A DNA stretch of 64,000 nucleotides. Origin: Cryptomeria japonica (Eukaryota > Streptophyta > Pinopsida > Cupressales > Cupressaceae). The notes beneath the pieces are model-generated. The model worked only from the letters and a program-made list of their open reading frames with translations, had not been told where the DNA came from and ran no database searches. This document shows positions 57,826 to 64,000 of this stretch, one piece after another (the first letter of the stretch is position 1; every line of letters starts with the position of its first letter). The DNA lies in contig NC_081405.1 in the NCBI RefSeq assembly GCF_030272615.1, positions 22,707,772 through 22,771,771 on the forward strand. The letters run 5' to 3'. The translations under genes were made by a program, and so were the position numbers.

Positions 57826-59100
57826 TTAGTTTGTCGGTTCCGTGATTTCCACACTAGGTGCAGAAACCGGTTCTTCCTGCAACACAGCTGGATTCTTTTT
57901 CCAGGTTTTGTTCATATTCGCTTGAACAGTTTCAATATCAATCTTTCCTTCGAGAGTAACCAGTATGTCATCCGATATGTTCTTTCTTGTTTTGTAGAAT
58001 CTGGCAATGTGACCCGATTTGTTGCAATGATAGCAGACCATTCCAGGTGCTCTCCAAGGTCCATTATTCATGTTACTATTCTTCCTCCTACATGTTGCAG
58101 CAGTGTGACCATGACAATGACAGATCAAACAGTTTGCTCTCCATCTGGTTGCCGCTTGATAGCCATTGCTTCCTGACTGATGATTAAAGGTGTTAAACTG
58201 GTTGTGATTTCGGTTCACAAAAGGTTTCGGACCAACTCCTTGAGTCCTTTGAGGATATCTTCCAGTGTTGTTCATAATAGACCTACATTCAGATGCTCTA
58301 TGCCCAAACTTGTTGCATGCATAACAATTACCATTGAACTTATTGGATCTAGGTACATTGTTTATAAAGTAAGGAAAATTATTGTAGGCTTTGCTCCTAC
58401 ACACATTGGCAGTATGTCCTTCTTTAAGACAGTTAAAGCAAACAGGTTTAAACTTTTGCTTACCTTTATCCTTTGATGTCGGTTGTTTCTTCGATGCTCC
58501 AGCATTTGCACCAGAGGTCTCACCTTCCTCATGACCGGAATAACCAAGTCCATCAGTATTCTTGACAGATTTGGCAGATTCAAGCTTTTGCTCTAGCTTA
58601 ATAGTACTTTTGTTGAACTTAGCAAGTATTTCCTTTGACTCAGAGAGTTCTTTGGCAAAAGCATTTGTTTCCATCAAGTTTGCATTCTCGGAGATGGTCT
58701 TGTCTAGTTCTCCTTGCATGTCTTTGTTTTCCACTTTGCTTGCATGGAGTTGAGCAGTTAGGGCACTGATCTCTTGCTTTAGCTTGGAGATTTCATGATC
58801 TTTGTCTTTTACCATATCTTCAGCTTTCCTCCGGTTCTCAAGCTCTTGGCACATTCGAATAGTTAGTCCTTCCAACTCTTTTCTCAAGTTGGAATTGGAT
58901 TCATTCAGCTTTTCTACTTCTTGAATCAGGGCTTCCATGTCCACTTCATCAGAAGAACTATTTTCAGATAGCTCCATCAGTTTTTCAGCATGTTCTCTCC
59001 TTTTTGCCTGAGAGGCCTTATATTTGACCATAAGATCATCATAGGCTTGCTCAGACTGAGTGAGTCGATGAGTAAGTTCCCTCATAGTGTATTCCCCCAT
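57826..59100 (-). CDS. C2 Gag-like protein: coiled coil plus four zinc knuckles
   Basis: Open frame of 424 codons, start chosen at ATG 59100 (MGEYTMRELTHRL), 37 bases after the primer site; the frame extends four codons up to a TTG. The N-terminal 190 residues form a coiled coil with Leu heptads. Zinc knuckles: CFNCLKEGHTANVC (58400-58443), CYACNKFGHRASEC (58284-58325), CLICHCHGHTAATC (58089-58130) and CYHCNKSGHIARFY (57995-58036), the last with Cys to Tyr. A basic Asn/Arg-rich stretch lies between knuckles 2 and 3. Probably binds the element RNA; a normal capsid domain is not visible. Uninterrupted, unlike C1. Confidence 0.82.
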   Translation of the reverse strand: MGEYTMRELTHRLTQSEQAYDDLMVKYKASQAKRREHAEKLMELSENSSSDEVDMEALIQEVEKLNESNSNLRKELEGLTIRMCQELENRRKAEDMVKDKDHEISKLKQEISALTAQLHASKVENKDMQGELDKTISENANLMETNAFAKELSESKEILAKFNKSTIKLEQKLESAKSVKNTDGLGYSGHEEGETSGANAGASKKQPTSKDKGKQKFKPVCFNCLKEGHTANVCRSKAYNNFPYFINNVPRSNKFNGNCYACNKFGHRASECRSIMNNTGRYPQRTQGVGPKPFVNRNHNQFNTFNHQSGSNGYQAATRWRANCLICHCHGHTAATCRRKNSNMNNGPWRAPGMVCYHCNKSGHIARFYKTRKNISDDILVTLEGKIDIETVQANMNKTWKKNPAVLQEEPVSAPSVEITEPTN

Positions 59101-59136
59101 ATCTCTTTCCAAGTGGTTAGACTTATTAAAAGGTTG

Positions 59137-59148
59137 GCTCTAATACCA
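59137..59148 (-). other. C2 primer-binding site (initiator-Met tRNA type)
   Basis: On the - strand TGGTATTAGAGC, two bases after the LTR end TATTCATCA. One C-to-T change from the consensus. Confidence 0.88.
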
Positions 59149-59150
59149 AT

Positions 59151-60331
59151 TGATGAATACTAAGAGGGGGGGTGAATTAGTATGCCAAAAATTACTATAC
59201 TTAAACACTTTACTAGACTACCAGTAAACCGGTAAAACAGTTTAGCAGACAAACCGGTTAGCACACATGCAAACCAAATAGAAAATAATGCATTCACCCA
59301 TAGAAGCACAAACACCATAAGACAAGAGATTTTGACATGGAAACCCAAATGGGAAAAACCACGGTGAGATGAAACTCACAAGTAACTATCTGCAGAATAG
59401 GAACTAGACCGGTTAAGGTCAGACCGGTTAAGGTCATACAATGTTCTTTACCAGAACAGATCCTGTTAGGAATCTCAATCTCTATTAGGAGATAAGTCCG
59501 ATTAAAGACTACCTTGCTAGAGGATTTTAGATCCACAGATGTGAACCACCTTGTTAGAGGATTTACAAAAGACTTTTGGGCCTACCTAGTTACGGGCTTC
59601 AGACTTGTCGAAGATGTGAGTAATCAACAAGTGAGTGATCTAGTAAATAGCACAGATTGCTTGGTTAGATCCTTGATAGCTCATTCCTAATGCATTTCAG
59701 CATTACTTCAGTCTTCAACACATTCACTCTCTGCCTCTTCTCGCAAACCTGAACTTTTTTTTTGTCTTCACACTCACAAAAACTCTTCTACCACCTTAAA
59801 CCCTAGCAACAACATAAAACCCTAGACATGATGTCCTTATCAAGGAATCTGATTTCATGTCAGTCCAATAGGATTACATTACAATTTCCTAGGTTCAATG
59901 CATCTAGACATATTCTGTAACACGACACAAAAAGCATCGTTAAAGTGTCAGCACCACCAAACAATCGGTGGAAGGTAACTCATCACAAATTGTCAGTTGG
60001 TAACTCATCACAAAGTATTACTGGTTCATACAAAATACTGGTAAAAGCAAAAAAATCGGTTGCCGGTTTGACAATAATGAAGACTGGGAAATATGAGTTG
60101 TGCCGCTTCATTCCTTTGTACCGCTTGAGATCCTCGAACCACTTGGGGTCTTCATACCGCTTCAGATCAATAAACACTTTCTGCAAAACACCGATAGTCT
60201 AAAGACTATAATACATCATACCGATTGGAACAAATACCGGTTCAGCTTTAACTCATACATACAAAGAGTGATCTCAAATCAAGTGTGTCCATCAATGACA
60301 ATCACAGGATTAATCATCAAAAATGCCAACA
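59151..60331 (-). repeat. C2 5' LTR
   Basis: On the - strand TGTTGGCATTTTTGATG ... TATTCATCA, 1181 bp. Longer than the 3' copy mainly because of a 15-bp duplication (AGACCGGTTAAGGTC) at about 59406-59436. Carries the three conserved hairpins (59157-59183, 59336-59363, 59364-59379). Confidence 0.93.
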
Positions 60332-61074
60332 ACTTTCAAATGAATAATTAATCAATCTTAATTCATTAATCACTATGCTTTATGCTCTTTCCTTATCACT
60401 ATTCTAATTGTATTATATATTTCATTATGATATCAATCTTAATCCATGATTCAATAATATCAAATACAAAGCTAAATATTCTATCATTTCATTTATATCA
60501 TGATTGTATTTTTTATTTAATATTACTTAATTGAATTTGACAACGACTCTATTAATTCATCCTACATGGGAGTAGATTTTAGAAAGTTGAATACTTTAAA
60601 CCTCAAAGTAGATAAGCTTGATGATGATGGCTTTAAGATTTAGCATTATAGTTCAATTTAATGTTCAGTTAGGTTCAAGGTTAGTGTTTAATTTATGTTA
60701 AGGTTTTATAAGTGTAAGAGTGTAATTTAGGTTTGGGTTTAGAGTTTAGGGTCTATTTTTCTTTCTTTTTAATAGATTATGATATGATTCAAAAAATTAT
60801 CTTCTAATTAAATTTGAAAAAAAATTATAATAATTATATGATGGTTTATGAATTGATATTTCTCGAATATTCATGACCCATCTTTTTTAATGATAGACTA
60901 TAGTATGTATATGCGAAGATCAATAAATTTCACCATAATTTGTCACATGTGAAGCCTTAGTATTAAATTATTTTTATTGTTCATAAATATAGATATATTT
61001 GCCCACTCTCTCTGCTAATCATATTGGTATTGGTTAGAGAATTCTTAAAAGATTATATATAATAGGAATAAGTA

Positions 61075-61640
61075 AACCTTTTATAGTTTTTTTCAAGATA
61101 ATAATTTTCTTACTATATTCATATTTATAGATATGGAAAAATATTTTTAATATAATCTTTAAAAAAATTTAGTAATTAAATTATAGGAACATCAAAAATT
61201 TGAGAAAATAATTTTAATATAATCTTAATTAATTTTTAGTAATTAAAATATAGAAAGATCATGGAATTGGGAATTGAATGTAAAGACAAACAATAGATAT
61301 TTAAAAATATCAGTTTTGTTATTATATTGATATATATAAATATGAAAAATACTTTTGACATGATCTTAATTTATTAGAGTACTTAAATTTAGAAACATCA
61401 TGGAATTGAAAGTTAAGGTTTATTTTATTTTAGTGTTATGAGTAGAGATCAATTTGGTTTAGGTTTAGAAATATTATGGAATTGAGAATTGAATATAAAG
61501 GCAACAAATAGATATTTTTTCAAAATAACAATTTTGTTACTATATTTATATTTATAAATATTAAATGATATTATTAACATAATTTAAATTTATTGAAGTA
61601 ATTAAATTTTAGAAACATCATAGAATTAAAAATATAAAAT
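61075..61640. repeat. Degenerate tandem repeat, about three copies
   Basis: Recurring order: AGAAACATCATGGAATTG, AACAATAGATATTT, ATAACAATTTTGTTACTATAT, ATATTTATAAATATGAAAAAT, then AATTTATT-AGTAATTAAATTT. Copies begin near 61080, 61250 and 61460. Spacing is irregular. Confidence 0.6.
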
Positions 61641-61865
61641 TATCTTTATTCTCAATCATTACTTTTTTATTATTTTTAAGCATTGGTATGATGATAATAG
61701 CTTTCTAATTAAAACAATTTCAATTTCTTTTTCTTTTGAAAGAATCAACAAATTTTCTTAATAGGGCATAATATTCTATTGAATGGACATTTTAGCATAA
61801 TTTTACTAAAAAAATTGTATGTTTTGTCGATATGTCTGTTGATTGAAGATGAAAGTGATAATTAT

Positions 61866-61955
61866 CAATTACATTTACAAAATCAACCTTATCATCAATT
61901 ATATCTACAAAATCAAGATTATTACCAATTACATATACAAAATCAAAATTTCTAT
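61866..61955 (+). repeat. 30-bp tandem repeat, three copies
   Basis: Exact period of 30: CAATTACATTTACAAAATCA plus ACCTTATCAT and two variants. Because 30 is a multiple of three, all frames stay open; the + strand reads QLHLQNQPYH, QLYLQNQDYY, QLHIQNQNFY. I do not call it a gene. Confidence 0.85.
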
Positions 61956-63499
61956 CCAAGTTTCTCAATCTTTCCATAATCATGCGTACAAGACTTATTT
62001 AAAAGTTAAGAGTTTTTTTCAAGAAGGTGATATTTTCTACAACTATACATAGACAAAGACTTGATTAAAGATTAAATAAAACGTGTCCTTGTCCAAATTA
62101 CATTGAAAACTATAAACATAATTCAAAGGATATCATATAAGATGATTGCATTGCGAATGTGCAACCTTAATTCAAAGACAATATATAAGATTAATTATAT
62201 CAAATAAAATTTACCTTTTTTTTGAAGAACCTCAACCTACAAGATATACTATAATAAATATGACTATATGCAACATAGAGGAACCAATCGCATTCTATAC
62301 AATTAAATTAAAACATGTTTTGCTTACCTTCTTTTATTAAAGATCATAGTCTTGGGAAATACAAATTTGAATGATAATAAAAGATCTAAGGATGGAAACT
62401 ATCTTCTCAATATTCCTATCACTTTTTTGAAGGTGAATCTAGCTCATTTATATCAAACACTCACTCACATCAAACTTGTAACATGTAATTACAATAAAAA
62501 AAGGCAATAATAGTATTTGTATAAATACATTGGTGATAGTCAAAGCTTTGTTGGGCCTCGATCCTCAATCTGTGAGTTTTTAAAAGGAAACTTCATAGAG
62601 CAATGGCCACCGTGTGTTCTTCCTAAGGCAATAAACCCTCACATTGTGTTTTTTATCTAACATGGAAAAAATTAGAAACTTACAAACTACCCATTATCTT
62701 TTTTTTTTATGACATGGATGAGAAAGTGTGGTGCTAATGTATAGTTATGTCTCGACATAAAATTAATAATTTAATAATTTCATTTCTAGCTATTTTACTT
62801 AAATAATATAATATTTTAGTTTATAATATTAATTTATATCATTTTATAATATATAATATGAAAAATATAAATTTAATTTTTTTAAAGGAATTTTTTTTTG
62901 TAAAATATTTTCAAAAAAATCAATAATATTTGAAATATAAATTTAAAAATTTAATTTAATGAAGTATATTTTTAACAAGGATGTGGTTATGAAGACAATT
63001 TATTATTTAATATTTAAAAAAGAAAAAGCATTTATTGGAAGGATATATTTATCCATAATATTCTTATGCTTTTTTAATATAAGATGGCTAATAACGATAA
63101 GGAAAATTAGAAATGTTTTTTGTTTTTTTTTCTTTTGAAAATAAAAAAACTTCGCATTTAAACTTATAAAAGTTGATAATAATAATAAAGGAAATGCATA
63201 GTTTTTCTTTGGAAACAAAAAAAAAATGTATTTAAAAACTTATTTAATTTAATAATTAAAAAAATTAAATACTTTTCTTTTTTAAAGTAAAAAAACTTTG
63301 CATTTAAAAATTATGAAATCTAATAATAATAAAAGAAATTAAATGTTTTTTTTTAATTAACAAATTTTTTGATGGTCAAATTAATGTCAAATTAAATGAA
63401 TTTGTTTTATTTATGGAGGTTTTTACATCTCTTGTGAGTGTAATATGCCTCTCGACATAATAAAAATAAATTTATTTATTTAAAGGGGAATGCAGTTGA

Positions 63500-63780
63500 A
63501 GGATTAAATTAATTAAATAAATAATAAATATATATTTAATTGTTGGCTTAGATCGAGGGGTAAAGTGATTGGTATATTAATTCAATAGATAATAAATATT
63601 ATTTAATTAATGATTAAGATAAGGTGGTCAATGGATTAATTATTAGATAAATTAATTCAACGCATAATAAACATTTATTTTATTAATGAATATGATAAGA
63701 TGGAACAAAGGTGATGGATAAATTTAACTAAATACATAATAAACATGTATTTAATTAAGGGCTAGGGTAGGGTAAAGTCA
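63500..63780. repeat. Degenerate tandem repeat of about 75-80 bp, four copies
   Basis: Each unit holds AATAATAAA(T/C)AT, TTTAATTAA(T/G)G, a G-rich part (TAAGATGG, GGGGTAAAGTGATTGG, AAAGGTGATGG) and ATAAATTAATTCAA. Confidence 0.6.
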
Positions 63781-64000
63781 TGTGTGGTCAAGTATGGACA
63801 ATTACTCATGGCAACACATCAGTTTGACCTAGATCATGAGGTTTGTTGTGATTAGTGATTCGTAACGATATTTTAACAAATGATCTATAAGCATTATTGT
63901 TCAATGATTTTATCTTGTAGTCACCAACATAATCATAATCTTTACTTTCAATATAGAATATAGGTAATGATTTTGCATTCATCTATTGTAGTTTCTAGAT

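Larger units (their letters stand above)
52620..60331 (-). mobile_element. C2: complete two-LTR element without pol (non-autonomous)
   Basis: LTRs at 59151-60331 (5') and 52620-53789 (3') flank a primer site, a Gag-like gene, ORF2, ORF3 and a polypurine tract, all on the - strand; 7.7 kb in all. There is no protease, RT, RNase H or integrase, and no room for them. The flanks GCTTT (52615-52619) and ACTTT (60332-60336) may be a target duplication with one mutation. Related to C1. Confidence 0.88.
60332..64000. other. AT-rich sequence without recognisable genes
   Basis: No domain, LTR end or primer site seen. ORFs (61779-61979, 62146-62340, 63003-63218) are AT-rich and low in complexity. Contains the repeats listed separately and many poly-A and poly-T runs. 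Confidence 0.6.

Noticed and set aside
61866..61955. Small secreted repeat protein
   Set aside because: The ORF has no signal peptide or conserved domain; AT-rich simple repeats give such frames by chance.
1..64000. tRNA, rRNA or snRNA genes
   Set aside because: I saw no cloverleaf with B-box (GGTTCGAATCC-like) or rRNA core sequence; a tRNAscan run would be needed to exclude them fully.

Overview
The window looks like intergenic DNA of a large-genome seed plant. It is almost entirely LTR retrotransposons of plant lineages: Ty3/gypsy Tat, Athila-like and chromodomain types, plus Ty1/copia. There is also one LINE remnant and AT-rich filler. I see no convincing single-copy host gene and no rRNA or tRNA gene. 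A conifer-like genome fits (old nested elements, heavy C-to-T decay), but the sequence does not prove it.

Bases 1 to about 43100 read best as one pile of nested insertions. The outermost element is a chromodomain gypsy element on the + strand ('Ch'; gag tail to chromodomain at 37826-41509). Its gag is interrupted by an Athila-like gypsy element on the - strand ('A', 32911-~37825). The integrase end of A is interrupted by a - strand element with a tRNA-iMet-type primer site ('C1'; LTR at 32101-32910). C1 was hit twice by + strand Tat elements. 'Tat2' (15403-31241) is complete, with two 782-bp LTRs and the exact 5-bp target duplication CTTAC, and it splits the C1 gag gene. 'Tat1' (1-~13390) has its 5' end outside the window and cuts C1 ORF2. 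The left halves of Ch, A, C1 and Tat1 should lie left of base 1.

Each Tat element encodes gag, protease with a G-patch, RT, RNase H, a second (archaeal-type) RNase H and integrase in a single frame broken only by stop codons. Between pol and the 3' LTR, each also carries an antisense gene for a plant-mobile-domain (PMD) protein with a low-complexity linker and a coiled-coil tail. Both elements share a repeated small hairpin motif whose stem bases change in a compensating way.

The right part (43100-64000) holds a LINE remnant (44755-46164), a 3'-truncated - strand copia element 'P' (46985-51272), a complete two-LTR element 'C2' (52620-60331, - strand), and AT-rich sequence with simple and tandem repeats. 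C2 has no protease, RT or integrase. It encodes a coiled-coil Gag-like protein with four zinc knuckles, a protein of unknown family (ORF2, shared with C1), and a protein with a long charged Lys/Glu helix (ORF3). C1, C2 and P share the LTR start TGTTGGCAT, the primer-site type and three conserved LTR hairpins, so a P-like copia element may have mobilised the pol-less C elements.
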